Shown here in pieces: positions 34,551 through 43,275 of a DNA stretch of 64,000 bases. The notes under the pieces are model-generated. The model saw nothing but the letters and a program-made list of their open reading frames with translations. It searched no databases and was not told where the DNA came from. The stretch is from NCBI RefSeq assembly GCF_900112935.1, contig NZ_FONM01000013.1, forward strand, positions 1-64,000, written 5' to 3'. How positions within the stretch are numbered: position 1 is the stretch's first letter; every line of letters begins with the position of its first letter. The position numbers and the translations under genes were made by a program. This stretch comes from Trichococcus pasteurii. GTDB taxonomy: Bacteria > Bacillota > Bacilli > Lactobacillales > Aerococcaceae.

Positions 34551-36827
34551 TCAGACCGAAACTGCGTCTTTGATGATTTTCGCCGCCGCCACAAGATTGG
34601 CCAGACTTTCTTTCGTTTCTTTGATGCCTCTGGTTTTCAGTCCGCAGTCGGGATTGATCCATAGGTTTTCCTCGTCTATCTTCGTCAGCGCGTTCTTCAA
34701 TACCGCCACCATCTCTTCGACACTCGGCACACGCGGCGAGTGGATGTCGTATACGCCCGGTCCGACTTCCGTTTCGAATTGGTTCGCCTTCAAGGCATCG
34801 ATGATCGTCAGTTTGGAACGGGAGGCTTCGAAAGAAATGACGTCCGCATCCATGTTATCGATGTCCTGTACGATCTCCTCGAATTCGCTGTAGCACATAT
34901 GCGTATGCACCTGCGTCTCCGGTCTCACGCCACTGTGGCAAAGGCGGAATGCCGGAATCGCCCAATCAAGGTATTCGCTAGCCCATTCTTCTCTGCGGAT
35001 CGGCAACTTCTCCTTCAGAGCCGCTTCATCGATTTGGATGATCTTGATGCCCGCCGCTTCTAAGTCCTGAACCTCTTCGCGAATCGCCAGACCGATCTGG
35101 AAAGCCATCTCCCTCAGCGAAATGTCCTCACGCGGAAACGACCAATTCAGGATCGTCACCGGACCAGTGAGCATCCCTTTGACCGGTTTGTCGGAAAGAC
35201 TCTGCGCATATTCCGAATAGAACACGGTAATCGGGTTTTCGCGTCGGATATCACCGAAGATGATCGGTGGCTTGACGCATCTTGTTCCGTAGGACTGTAC
35301 CCAGGCTTTTTCGGTAAATACGTATCCCGCCAGGTTTTCTCCGAAGAATTCAACCATGTCGTTGCGCTCAGATTCGCCGTGGACCAGCACATCCAGCCCC
35401 AGTTCCTCCTGCAGATCGATGCATTCTTTGATAAATCCTTTGATGTTTTCATCATATTCGGCTCTGCTGATGTCGCCTTTGCGGTATTTGCTGCGGTTCT
35501 GCTTGACTTCCCTCGTCTGCGGGAAGGAACCGATCGTCGTTGTCGGCAACAGACCCAGTTGCAGTTTCTCCTTTTGGATCGCTCTCCGTTTTTTTCTCGG
35601 AACGTTTCTGACAAAATCTCTTTCCGTCAAGCTCGCCACGGATGCTTGCACGTGCTTGTCTTCATAGACCCGGTCCGCTGAAAAGACTTGCTGATTCGCA
35701 AGATAGGCTCCCTGCTCTTCATATCCGGAAGTGCCGATCAATTCCGTCAGTTCTTTGATTTCCTGCAGTCTTTCCTTCGCGAACGCGAAATACTGGGATA
35801 CTTCATCAGGCAAACTCGTCTCATTTTCCAACGTGTAAGGAACATGCAACAGCGAACAGGAAGTGCTGATGACGATGTCGTTGCTGTACTTTTCCAGCCC
35901 ATTGACCAAGTCGATGACCTTTTTGTAGTCGCTTTTCCAGATGTTTTTCCCGTTCAGGACGCCGGCAAACAAAGTTTTATCAGCCGGAAAGCCATGTCTT
36001 TCCAAAAGTTCCACGGTTTGTTTACCTTCGATGAAGTCAAGGCCGATGCTATCGAAGTCGAGCCCAATCACTTCTTCGTAGCTGTCCCGGATATCCCCGA
36101 AGTAGGTCTGCAGCAATACTTTTACATTGCCTTTATGCGCCAGCACTTTTTCGTATATGGCAGTGAATAGCGCGACATCCGCTTTGGACAAATCGGTGAC
36201 CAAACTCGGTTCATCAAACTGCACCCACGCCACACCTTGCTCATTGAACCTATTGAGTATTGCGATATAGGCATTTGCCACTTGGTCGGCAAAATCATTT
36301 ATTGTTTTGGAGCCTTTGTATTTTGCCAGTTTCAGGAAAGTGAATCCGCCGATGATTACCGGTTTCGTCAGCACGCCGATTGCTTTGGCTTCTGCGTACT
36401 CGGTAAAAGGCTTGTCGCCCACCAATTTAATTTCGGTATCGTCGAACAGTTCCGGAACCAAGTAATGGTAATTGGTGTTGAACCATTTCTTCATCGCCAA
36501 CGCTTTGACGTCGCCTGCTTCGCCCTGATAGCCGCGCGCAGCCGCAAAGTAAGTGTCGCGCTCGTTCAGTCCCAGCTGTCTGTAGCTGTTGGGCAGCGCG
36601 TTCAACAAGACCGTCAGATCCAACAAGTTGTCGTAATATGAAAAATCATTCGAAGGGATGTGGCTGATGCCGGCTGCTTGCTGCAGATTCCAGTGCATTA
36701 TCTTAATACCCTTTGCGACTTTCTCCAACTCTTCTACTGAAATTTCTTTTCTGAAATATTTTTCGGATGCGAATTTCAATTCGCGCCCTTTGCCTACTCT
36801 TGGAAAACCGATTAGTGAACTGTTCAT
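34551..36827 (-). CDS. metE: Cobalamin-independent methionine synthase
   Basis: A 758-residue zinc enzyme transferring the methyl group of 5-methyl-THF (triglutamate) to homocysteine. Two TIM barrels: the N-terminal one begins SSLIGFPRVGKGRELKFA, and the C-terminal one has TTTIGSFPQTREV, the zinc ligands H and C in HTHMCYSEF, a glutamate in SFEASRS and a final cysteine in NPDCGLKTRG. I chose the ATG at 36827, which has GGAGGAA at good spacing; an ATG five codons earlier lies inside that site. Confidence 0.96.
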   Translation of the reverse strand: MNSSLIGFPRVGKGRELKFASEKYFRKEISVEELEKVAKGIKIMHWNLQQAAGISHIPSNDFSYYDNLLDLTVLLNALPNSYRQLGLNERDTYFAAARGYQGEAGDVKALAMKKWFNTNYHYLVPELFDDTEIKLVGDKPFTEYAEAKAIGVLTKPVIIGGFTFLKLAKYKGSKTINDFADQVANAYIAILNRFNEQGVAWVQFDEPSLVTDLSKADVALFTAIYEKVLAHKGNVKVLLQTYFGDIRDSYEEVIGLDFDSIGLDFIEGKQTVELLERHGFPADKTLFAGVLNGKNIWKSDYKKVIDLVNGLEKYSNDIVISTSCSLLHVPYTLENETSLPDEVSQYFAFAKERLQEIKELTELIGTSGYEEQGAYLANQQVFSADRVYEDKHVQASVASLTERDFVRNVPRKKRRAIQKEKLQLGLLPTTTIGSFPQTREVKQNRSKYRKGDISRAEYDENIKGFIKECIDLQEELGLDVLVHGESERNDMVEFFGENLAGYVFTEKAWVQSYGTRCVKPPIIFGDIRRENPITVFYSEYAQSLSDKPVKGMLTGPVTILNWSFPREDISLREMAFQIGLAIREEVQDLEAAGIKIIQIDEAALKEKLPIRREEWASEYLDWAIPAFRLCHSGVRPETQVHTHMCYSEFEEIVQDIDNMDADVISFEASRSKLTIIDALKANQFETEVGPGVYDIHSPRVPSVEEMVAVLKNALTKIDEENLWINPDCGLKTRGIKETKESLANLVAAAKIIKDAVSV

Positions 36828-37262
36828 TTTGAATTCCTCCATTTCATTTTTTTGGTTCCTGCTATTTCAAGTCCCTTCCCAGTCATCAGGGAAAACTGCG
36901 AACATGATGTCTTACCACTGTCCCGATAGTTGCTGATCAGCGTCTATCAGAAGGTTGCTCCAGTATGCCATGGAAAATGGATATAGGATAACACTTAATA
37001 AATATACGCAGTTATAGATTAATACTATACGTGCTCCGAACTCCGGCGAAGCCTACGTTCACAAACAGATCCGAATGCTGGATGCACCAGCAACTTATCT
37101 GGGTTGAACATTATGTCCGGAATAAGCTTGTTTTCGCATGAAATCAATGGTACTTTTTCCCAGATTTAAACGAAAGCCTTTTTAAATTCCGTAATCAGCC
37201 TATAATAAAGCTACACACATACTGCCTTTAAAAGAATAAGACCCAAACAAAGGAGACTACTT
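36828..37262. other. metE / HAD phosphatase intergenic region
   Basis: 435 bases. The metE leader (minus strand) has possible hairpins CTGATAG/CTATCGG with an inner GCTGATCAGC palindrome, and TTCCC/GGGAA. The region also holds a MET-box-like palindrome (37013-37029) and the HAD promoter -10 TATAAT at 37201-37206. I found neither a T-box nor a SAM-I core here. Confidence 0.6.
37013..37029. promoter_or_regulatory. MET-box-like palindrome upstream of metE
   Basis: On the minus strand TATAGTATTAATCTATA is an inverted repeat (TATAG/CTATA, 7-base centre) of the same length as the streptococcal MtaR/MetR box TATAGTTTSAAACTATA and similar at both arms. It suggests a LysR-type methionine regulator acts on metE; binding is inferred. 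Confidence 0.5.
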
Positions 37263-38045
37263 ATGACAAAGTATCAGATCGCTTTTTTTGATATCGATGG
37301 CACTTTGATCGATTCCAGCAATCACAAAGTCAACATAAATGATGGCATACCCGAATCCACAAAAGAGGCCATCCATAAGATCCGTCAGGCCGGAATCATT
37401 CCCGTGATCGCTTCCGGGCGCCACAAGGAAGCTGTATTGGATTTGGCTTCCATTCTCGGTATCGACAGCATGATCACCTCGAATGGACAGGAAATCACCC
37501 TGAATGGCAAGAGCATCTACCAGAATTGGATCGAACAGGATGTTGTGGAGGAAATCTACACTAGCTTCGAACAACGCGGGATTGATGTATTCTATGACAC
37601 TGTTCACGGAATCTTCAGTTCCGCTGATCGGAAGAATCTCTTGGACCGTGGCGTTGAGATCCGCTTCCTCAAACCTGGGGAATACCCGTCGAAAGTGCTG
37701 CAGATACTGGTTGACAGCGCCGACGTCGAGGGCATCAGCAGTTGGTTGACGGAATTGAAAGTCGTCAAATCCACACCGAAAACATTGGATATCCTGCCCC
37801 ATGGCGTATCGAAAGCCTGCGGGATCCAGCAGCTCCTGAACATCCTTGGCTTGCCGCTGGAATCATCGTTGGCTTTTGGAGATGAGCAAAATGATCTGGA
37901 AATGTTCGATGCGGTCGGAACCGCCGTTGCCATGGGTAATGCCATCGATCAGCTGAAAGAAAAAGCCGATTTTGTCACCCGGGAAGTTTGGCGGGATGGT
38001 ATTTATTATGCCTGCCAGCAGCTGAATCTGTTTTTGGAAGACTGA
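37263..38045 (+). CDS. HAD-superfamily phosphatase, Cof type
   Basis: A 260-residue sugar-phosphate or nucleotide phosphatase. HAD motif I is FFDIDGTLIDS with nucleophile and acid aspartates; motif II is VIASGRHKE; motif III is the lysine in HGVSKACGIQ; motif IV is FGDEQNDLEMF. The large C2-type cap (residues about 85-190) marks the Cof subfamily. A TATAAT -10 lies about 57 bases upstream. Substrate unknown. Confidence 0.92.
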   Translation: MTKYQIAFFDIDGTLIDSSNHKVNINDGIPESTKEAIHKIRQAGIIPVIASGRHKEAVLDLASILGIDSMITSNGQEITLNGKSIYQNWIEQDVVEEIYTSFEQRGIDVFYDTVHGIFSSADRKNLLDRGVEIRFLKPGEYPSKVLQILVDSADVEGISSWLTELKVVKSTPKTLDILPHGVSKACGIQQLLNILGLPLESSLAFGDEQNDLEMFDAVGTAVAMGNAIDQLKEKADFVTREVWRDGIYYACQQLNLFLED

Positions 38046-38091
38046 TGCCCCGAAACCGCTCAATCGCTCGGGAGCTCGCTCTTGGGTCGGG

Positions 38092-38247
38092 TGTTCCGAG
38101 CGCTTTGCAGCGCGAACAGCCGAGAGGTCCGGCTTTTGTCAACTGTTCCGAGCGCTTTGCAACGCGAACAGCCGAAATGTCTGGCTTTTGTCAACTGTTC
38201 CGAGTGCTTTGTAGCACGAACAGCCGAGAGGTCGATCTTCTGTCGGC
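38092..38247. repeat. Three 52-bp tandem repeats with covarying hairpins
   Basis: Units start at 38092, 38144 and 38196 and follow each other without spacers. Each contains TGTTC-cga-(stem)-gAACA with a GCGC or GTGC inner stem. Unit 1 has GCGC/GCGC and unit 3 has GTGC/GCAC, a compensatory change; unit 2 has one mismatch (GCGC/ACGC). Units 1 and 2 also carry AGCC...GGCTTTTG, a terminator-like element. The end of unit 3 forms a 10-bp inverted repeat (GAACAGCCGA/TCGGCTGTTC) with the partial fourth copy. Confidence 0.85.
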
Positions 38248-38310
38248 TGTTCAGTATTCTAAGCCTCCTCAACAGCCAACGTCCAGTTCTATAACCGGAT
38301 TTTGGTACAA

Positions 38311-38351
38311 CAAAGAAGAGCCGCCTCAAAAATCGAGGTGGCTCTTCTTTG
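38311..38351. terminator. Bidirectional terminator
   Basis: CAAAGAAGAGCCGCCTC and GAGGTGGCTCTTCTTTG form a 17-bp stem (one G-T pair) with a seven-base loop, followed by TTTT on the plus strand. Confidence 0.88.
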
Positions 38352-38430
38352 TTTTAAATAACCTTATTTTTGGACAAATTCGGATTATCTGCATTTTTTG
38401 GAAAAGTTGTTTTTTTAGCCCAGGTTTGGA

Positions 38431-39588
38431 TTATTGGAACAATTTTTTGTACATCGCAATCGTTTCTTCCAATGTCGGAGTGAATGGGTTTCCTGGTGCG
38501 CAGGCATCGATCATGGCATTTTTGGACAGGTAGTCATAATCGAATTCCTCTTCCTTGATGCCCAGCTCATTCAATGATGTTGGAATACCGACAACTTTGG
38601 ACAAACGTTTGATTTCTTCGACCGTGTAATCCGCGCAGGCTTGATCGGTTACGTCAGCTGTCACTGCCAAGCCTAAAGCTTTCGCTACTTTGCGGAAACG
38701 TTCAGGCGCAAATTTGGCATTTTCGGCTTCCACGATTGGCAACAGCATTGCGCAGCAGACGCCGTGCGGCAAGTGGTAGACGGCACCCAATTGGTGAGCC
38801 ATCGAATGCACGTAGCCTAGGCCGGCATTGTTGAAGGCCATTCCGCCCAAGAAGATGGCGTTGACCATTTTGTCGCGCGCATCCAAGTCAGTTCCGTTTT
38901 CGACAGCTTTCGGCAAGTATTCGCGGATCAATTCGATCGCTCCGGCTGCCAATACTTCCGTCACAGCGTATGCGCCCGGTGTTACCATTGATTCGATCGC
39001 ATGTGTCAAAGCATCCATCCCGGTCGCCGCAGTCAATGATTTCGGCATCGTCAGCATCAATTCAGGATCGTTCACGGAAATTTTCGCCAAGCTGTTTTTG
39101 TCGACCATAACCATCTTCACTTTGCGGTCTTCATCAGTGATGACGTAGTTGATCGTGATTTCAGCGGATGTTCCGGCAGTCGTGTTGATCGCCACAACCG
39201 GCAAACCGGCTTTAGCGGATTTGTGCAAGCCTTCGTAATCCTGCGGTTTGCCGCCGTTCGTCAGGATGATGCTGATGGCGCTCGCTGCATCCTGCGGAGA
39301 GCCGCCGCCGAAGGAAATGATGAAGTCGCAGTTTTCTGCTTGTGCCATCGCCACGCCTTCGTTGACGTTTTTGCAAGTCGGGTTCGGATCGACATCCGCA
39401 TAGATCACATAGTCGATAGCCGCATTGTCCAACTCTGCCAAAACAACGTCGATCATTTCGCTTTTGGCCAAAAAGTTATCTGTTACGAACAAAGCTTTCT
39501 TGTAGCCAAGTTCCTTCACATTGCTGCCCAATTCCTTGATGCAGCCTATTCCGATCAGGTTTATTGCCGGTACATAAAAAGTTGCCAT
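38431..39588 (-). CDS. fucO: Iron-containing alcohol dehydrogenase, probable lactaldehyde reductase
   Basis: A 385-residue group III alcohol dehydrogenase. The NAD motif is FIISFGGGSPQDAASA; the iron site includes aspartate and histidines in GMDALTHAIESM, GYVHSMAHQLGAVYHLPHG. As the last gene of the rhamnose operon it should reduce L-lactaldehyde, the aldolase product, to 1,2-propanediol and regenerate NAD. I use the ATG at 39588; a TTG two codons earlier lies closer to AAGGGG and is an alternative. The symbol rests on context as well as family. Confidence 0.88.
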   Translation of the reverse strand: MATFYVPAINLIGIGCIKELGSNVKELGYKKALFVTDNFLAKSEMIDVVLAELDNAAIDYVIYADVDPNPTCKNVNEGVAMAQAENCDFIISFGGGSPQDAASAISIILTNGGKPQDYEGLHKSAKAGLPVVAINTTAGTSAEITINYVITDEDRKVKMVMVDKNSLAKISVNDPELMLTMPKSLTAATGMDALTHAIESMVTPGAYAVTEVLAAGAIELIREYLPKAVENGTDLDARDKMVNAIFLGGMAFNNAGLGYVHSMAHQLGAVYHLPHGVCCAMLLPIVEAENAKFAPERFRKVAKALGLAVTADVTDQACADYTVEEIKRLSKVVGIPTSLNELGIKEEEFDYDYLSKNAMIDACAPGNPFTPTLEETIAMYKKLFQ

Positions 39589-39613
39589 TTTCAATTATCC
39601 CCTTTTGATATAA

Positions 39614-40432
39614 TTAGATGTTCAAGTAGCCCGCTCTTGGGGTTACAGAGAAACGTTTGCCAAGATTGCTCAGTTGTTCGTCAGTGATTTCCTGTCTGAT
39701 GCCGCCTTGAGATTGCACTAGTGTGTAGACAGTCGCTGATTTTTCAGCCGTTTCGACCAAGCCGAAGCACTCTTCCAAATCTTTTCCGGCTGCGTACAAA
39801 CCGTGGTGTGGCCATACGATCAGACGGTATTCCTTCATCTTCTCAGCAGTCGCTTCGCCGATTTCGTTCGTTCCAGGCATCAACCAAGGCAGGATGCCCA
39901 CGCCTTCAGGGAACACGACCAATGACTCGGTACACATTTTCCAAAGGATGCGCGTGAAGCTTCTTTCATCCAACTCGCATGAGAAGGACATCGCCAACAG
40001 GTTGGTGGCGTGGCAGTGGTAAACGACACGGTTTTCAGGATCGACCGACAAGCGCGAAATGTGCGACATCAAATGAGCAGGCAATTCGCTTGTAGGAGCC
40101 GCTCCATTTTCATAACCCCATAACAGGTCTACGCTGTTGCCTTCCGCAGTTACTTTCAGGATACCCAAGACATCAGCCGGATCATGGATGACGTTTTTGA
40201 AGAATTTCCCTGTTCCTGTGACCAGGAAATATTTCCCAGCCAATGCTTTGCCGTCGAAAGCGATCGGAATGTTGCGTTTCACTTCGTTCAGATTCAGATA
40301 TTCCGTAATTTCCTCTTCTTTCAGCAAGTAGGACAAGTTACCGCTGTTTCTTTCGTGCCAGCCGAATTTGTACATGACGTCCGTCAACAGCATGACTTCT
40401 TTGATGAATGGTGCTTCTAAAATGTTTTTCAT
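39614..40432 (-). CDS. rhaD: Rhamnulose-1-phosphate aldolase
   Basis: A 272-residue class II zinc aldolase splitting L-rhamnulose-1-phosphate into dihydroxyacetone phosphate and L-lactaldehyde. Visible: GWHERNSGNLSYLL near residue 25, FLVTGTGKFF, VVYHCHATNLLAM with two zinc histidines, and VWPHHGLYAAGKD with the third. It follows rhaA by 16 bases with AAGGGGG upstream. Confidence 0.95.
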   Translation of the reverse strand: MKNILEAPFIKEVMLLTDVMYKFGWHERNSGNLSYLLKEEEITEYLNLNEVKRNIPIAFDGKALAGKYFLVTGTGKFFKNVIHDPADVLGILKVTAEGNSVDLLWGYENGAAPTSELPAHLMSHISRLSVDPENRVVYHCHATNLLAMSFSCELDERSFTRILWKMCTESLVVFPEGVGILPWLMPGTNEIGEATAEKMKEYRLIVWPHHGLYAAGKDLEECFGLVETAEKSATVYTLVQSQGGIRQEITDEQLSNLGKRFSVTPRAGYLNI

Positions 40433-40448
40433 TTTTATGATTTCCCCC

Positions 40449-41705
40449 TTATTTGCGTTCCGTAAGAATTTTTTGTTCGTAGTCTTTTACTTCAGTCAGC
40501 CATTCCGTACCAGCTGGTACATTTTGTTGTTGGCAATAGAATTCCCAGACAGCGCCGAATGGATAAGATTTCATTTCTTCCGTAACAGCCAAACGGGTTG
40601 TGAAGTCGCCTGTGCTTTCGGCATCCTTCAATGTTTCGATTGGGCTCAACATACCCAACAACAAGGATTTCAACGTGCTGCGCGCGCCGATGACCATGGC
40701 TGCGACACGGTTGATTGTTGCATCGAAGAAGTCCATGCCGATGAAAGTTTTGTCCAACAAGTCGTTGCGCACCAATGTTTCGCCGATGCGGGTAGTCGCT
40801 TCATCCAAGATGACCACGTGATCGGAATCCCAACGGATCGGACGGCTCACGTGTAGCATCAAACCTTTACCGAACGGCAGGAAGGCCGTGAATTTATCGG
40901 ATACATCCTCGGTTGGGTGGAAATGTCCCGCATCGATTGTCCACAGGATATCCCTTGTCAAAGCGTAGGACAGGTAGAAATCATTGGAACCGGTCGTGAA
41001 GCTTTCTGCACCGATGCCGAAGAGTTTGCCTTCGACTGCGTCCAGCATGTGCGCATCATCGAATTTTTCTTCCAAACATTGATCCAACGCATCGCGCAGG
41101 CGTACACGCGGCGACATTTTGTCGATTGGGTTGTCTTTGTAGCCATCCGGGATCCAGATGTTGTTCACGCAAGTTTGGTTCAGTTCTTCGCCGAAGTAAG
41201 CGGCCACTTTGCGGCTGCGTTTCACGTGTTCGATCCAGAACGCTTGTGTTTCAGGGTCATTGCTGGACAACGTACCGTCTGTCGATTTCGGATGGGAGAA
41301 GCAAGTAGGATTGAAATCCAGTCCAAGACCTTTTTCTTTTGCCCATTGCACCCATTTTTCGTAGTGCTTCGGTTCGATCTGATCCAAGTCGATTTTTTCG
41401 TCCGTATCCACGTAGATGGCATGCAAATTCACTTTATGATTGCCAGGGATCAGGCTCAAGGCTTTATCCAAATCGGCACGCAGTTGCGCTGGTGTCGTAG
41501 CTTTGCCCGGGTAGTTACCACTGACGGAAATTCCGCCGGTCAAGGCTTGATCAGGGAACATGAATCCCAATACGTCGTCCCCTTGCCAGCATTGCAAGGA
41601 AACCTTGATTTGGCTTAATTTTTCAAGTACTGCATCCGTATCCACACCGATGGCGGCGTATTTTTGTTTCGCTAAAGTGTATGCTTCTTCAATAGGTTTA
41701 GTCAT
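40449..41705 (-). CDS. rhaA: L-rhamnose isomerase
   Basis: A 418-residue metal-dependent TIM barrel converting L-rhamnose to L-rhamnulose. It starts MTKPIEEAYTLAKQKYA; family regions include CWQGDDVLGF, LDFNPTCFSHPKS, HVKRSRKVAAYFGEEL, and WTIDAGHFHPTE. The ATG at 41705 has GGAG nine bases upstream; the longer frame overlaps the rhaB stop and is not used. Confidence 0.96.
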   Translation of the reverse strand: MTKPIEEAYTLAKQKYAAIGVDTDAVLEKLSQIKVSLQCWQGDDVLGFMFPDQALTGGISVSGNYPGKATTPAQLRADLDKALSLIPGNHKVNLHAIYVDTDEKIDLDQIEPKHYEKWVQWAKEKGLGLDFNPTCFSHPKSTDGTLSSNDPETQAFWIEHVKRSRKVAAYFGEELNQTCVNNIWIPDGYKDNPIDKMSPRVRLRDALDQCLEEKFDDAHMLDAVEGKLFGIGAESFTTGSNDFYLSYALTRDILWTIDAGHFHPTEDVSDKFTAFLPFGKGLMLHVSRPIRWDSDHVVILDEATTRIGETLVRNDLLDKTFIGMDFFDATINRVAAMVIGARSTLKSLLLGMLSPIETLKDAESTGDFTTRLAVTEEMKSYPFGAVWEFYCQQQNVPAGTEWLTEVKDYEQKILTERK

Positions 41706-41709
41706 TTGT

Positions 41710-43158
41710 CTATACTCCAATCTTTTCTTCGTATTTTTTTAGGTGCTCCCGGTCTGCGATCGGGTTTGGTGGGTATTCTTCTACATGGATCTGACTTCTC
41801 AGCCATTTTCTGGCTTCCGCCAGGTCAGCAAATTCTCCAGCCGCAATCATCTGCACAAGCAAGTTTCCAATTGCAGTGCCTTCGGTAGGTCCGGCAACGA
41901 CCAGCTTACCGGTGACATCGGCAGTCAACTGATTCAGCAATTTAACATTCGCTCCGCCGCCGACGATGTGCAGCACGTCAATCGTTTCCTGCGTTAGTGC
42001 TTCGACTTTCTTCAGTTCATGCGCATAGGCCAAAGCCAGATTGCTGTACACGCACATCACCAATTCGCCCGTCGTTTCCGGAACGATTTCGCCCCGTTCG
42101 CGGCAATAAGCTTGGATTTCAGCGATCATGTTTGCTGGATTGAGGAAGCGCGGATCGTTCAGATCGACATACTGCAGGAATGGTTCGACTGCATAGGCCA
42201 TCTGCGCCATTTCGCCGTATGAGTGTCGGTAATCCAGGTTGCGCGCGATTTCCTGCACGAACCACATGCCGGTGATGTTCTTCAGGAAACGATAGGTGCC
42301 GTAAGCGCCCCACTCATTCGTGAAGTTCGCTTCGTAGGCGGGACAGTCATTGATCGGTGCGTCGTTTTCGACACCGATCAATGACCAGGTTCCGCTGCTG
42401 AGGTAGGCCCATTTCCCGCCCACTGCCGGCACACCCACGATGGCGGATGCCGTATCGTGCGTCGCCGCAGCAATCACTTCGATTTTGGGCAGGTCATAAG
42501 TTTCCGTCAGATCAGCCTTCACATCGCCGATTTTCGTTCCTGGCACAACCAGTTCCGGGAACTTCTCTCTCGGGATGCCGACAAGTTCAAGCAATTCCTT
42601 GTCGAACTCGCCGGTTTCGAGATTCAACATCTGCGAAGAGGACACATTCGTCACTTCGCCGACCATTTCCCCGGTGAGCCGATAAGCCAGATAATCCGGT
42701 ATCATCAAAATTTTGTCCGTCCTGGCCAACAAGTCCTTGTCCTCTTCATACAGTTGGTACAAAGTATTGAAGTTCAGGAATTGGATGCCCGTTTTGGCGT
42801 AGATCGTCTCTTTGTCGATCGCTTGCGCCACTTTTTCCATCGTATCTTTCGTGCGTTCATCCCGGTAACTGATCGGGAGCTGCAGCAGCTGGCCATCCAT
42901 TCCGATCAGGCAGTAGTCCACCGCCCATGTATCGATCCCTAGATGGCATTCGGTCACGCCGAGTGCCTTCAGTTTCGATAGCCCCGTCAGGATTTCCTGG
43001 AAAATGGTTTCGATATCCCATCTGTCGGACCCGTCGATGCGGCTGAAGTCATTTTTGAAACGGTGCACTTCCTGCAACGCCAATTGTTTATTATCTATTT
43101 CCGCCAGCATGATCCGACCGCTGGAGGCTCCGATATCTATCATCGTATAGTACTTCAT
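41710..43158 (-). CDS. rhaB: Rhamnulokinase
   Basis: A 482-residue FGGY-family sugar kinase phosphorylating L-rhamnulose at C1. N-terminal phosphate motif MIDIGASSGRIML, catalytic aspartate probably in LGIDTWAVDYCL, ATP-site motifs ATHDTASAIVGVP and HIVGGGANVKLLNQ. First gene of the rha operon. A cre-like site lies just upstream of its ribosome binding site. Confidence 0.95.
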   Translation of the reverse strand: MKYYTMIDIGASSGRIMLAEIDNKQLALQEVHRFKNDFSRIDGSDRWDIETIFQEILTGLSKLKALGVTECHLGIDTWAVDYCLIGMDGQLLQLPISYRDERTKDTMEKVAQAIDKETIYAKTGIQFLNFNTLYQLYEEDKDLLARTDKILMIPDYLAYRLTGEMVGEVTNVSSSQMLNLETGEFDKELLELVGIPREKFPELVVPGTKIGDVKADLTETYDLPKIEVIAAATHDTASAIVGVPAVGGKWAYLSSGTWSLIGVENDAPINDCPAYEANFTNEWGAYGTYRFLKNITGMWFVQEIARNLDYRHSYGEMAQMAYAVEPFLQYVDLNDPRFLNPANMIAEIQAYCRERGEIVPETTGELVMCVYSNLALAYAHELKKVEALTQETIDVLHIVGGGANVKLLNQLTADVTGKLVVAGPTEGTAIGNLLVQMIAAGEFADLAEARKWLRSQIHVEEYPPNPIADREHLKKYEEKIGV

Positions 43159-43181
43159 TTACTTATTTCACACCTCCGTCT

Positions 43182-43195
43182 TGTAATTGTTTACA
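43182..43195. promoter_or_regulatory. cre-like site in the rha promoter region
   Basis: TGTAATTGTTTACA matches the cre consensus TGWAANCGNTNWCA with one mismatch (position 7). It lies about 25 bases before rhaB and upstream of the rhaR-like gene, so CcpA could control both. Confidence 0.6.
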
Positions 43196-43201
43196 TTACT
43201 A

Positions 43202-43230
43202 TTAAACAACTTCTGGATTTATGCTACAAT
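43202..43230 (+). promoter_or_regulatory. Promoter of the AraC-type rha regulator
   Basis: TTAAAC (43202-43207) and TACAAT (43225-43230) with 17-base spacing; TG one base before the -10 adds an extended element. Confidence 0.6.
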
Positions 43231-43275
43231 GTCACTGAATGAGTTGTGAGTACCAAATATACAGGAGGTGTTGGG

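Larger units (their letters stand above)
38046..38430. other. Convergent spacer with tandem hairpin repeats and terminator
   Basis: 385 bases between the HAD and fucO-like genes. It holds three 52-bp tandem repeats (38092-38247), a partial fourth unit, and a bidirectional terminator (38311-38351). Frames crossing it have no ribosome binding sites. Confidence 0.75.

Noticed and set aside
36843-37010. T-box or SAM-I riboswitch in the metE leader
   Set aside because: I looked for the T-box AGGGTGG-type motif and for the S-box core and found neither; only generic hairpins are present.
38092-38247. CRISPR array
   Set aside because: Repeats are directly adjacent with no unique spacers, and no cas genes are present.
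38060-38533. Repetitive open frames through the 52-bp repeats
   Set aside because: Open only because the repeat length and composition avoid stops; no ribosome binding sites and no known protein.
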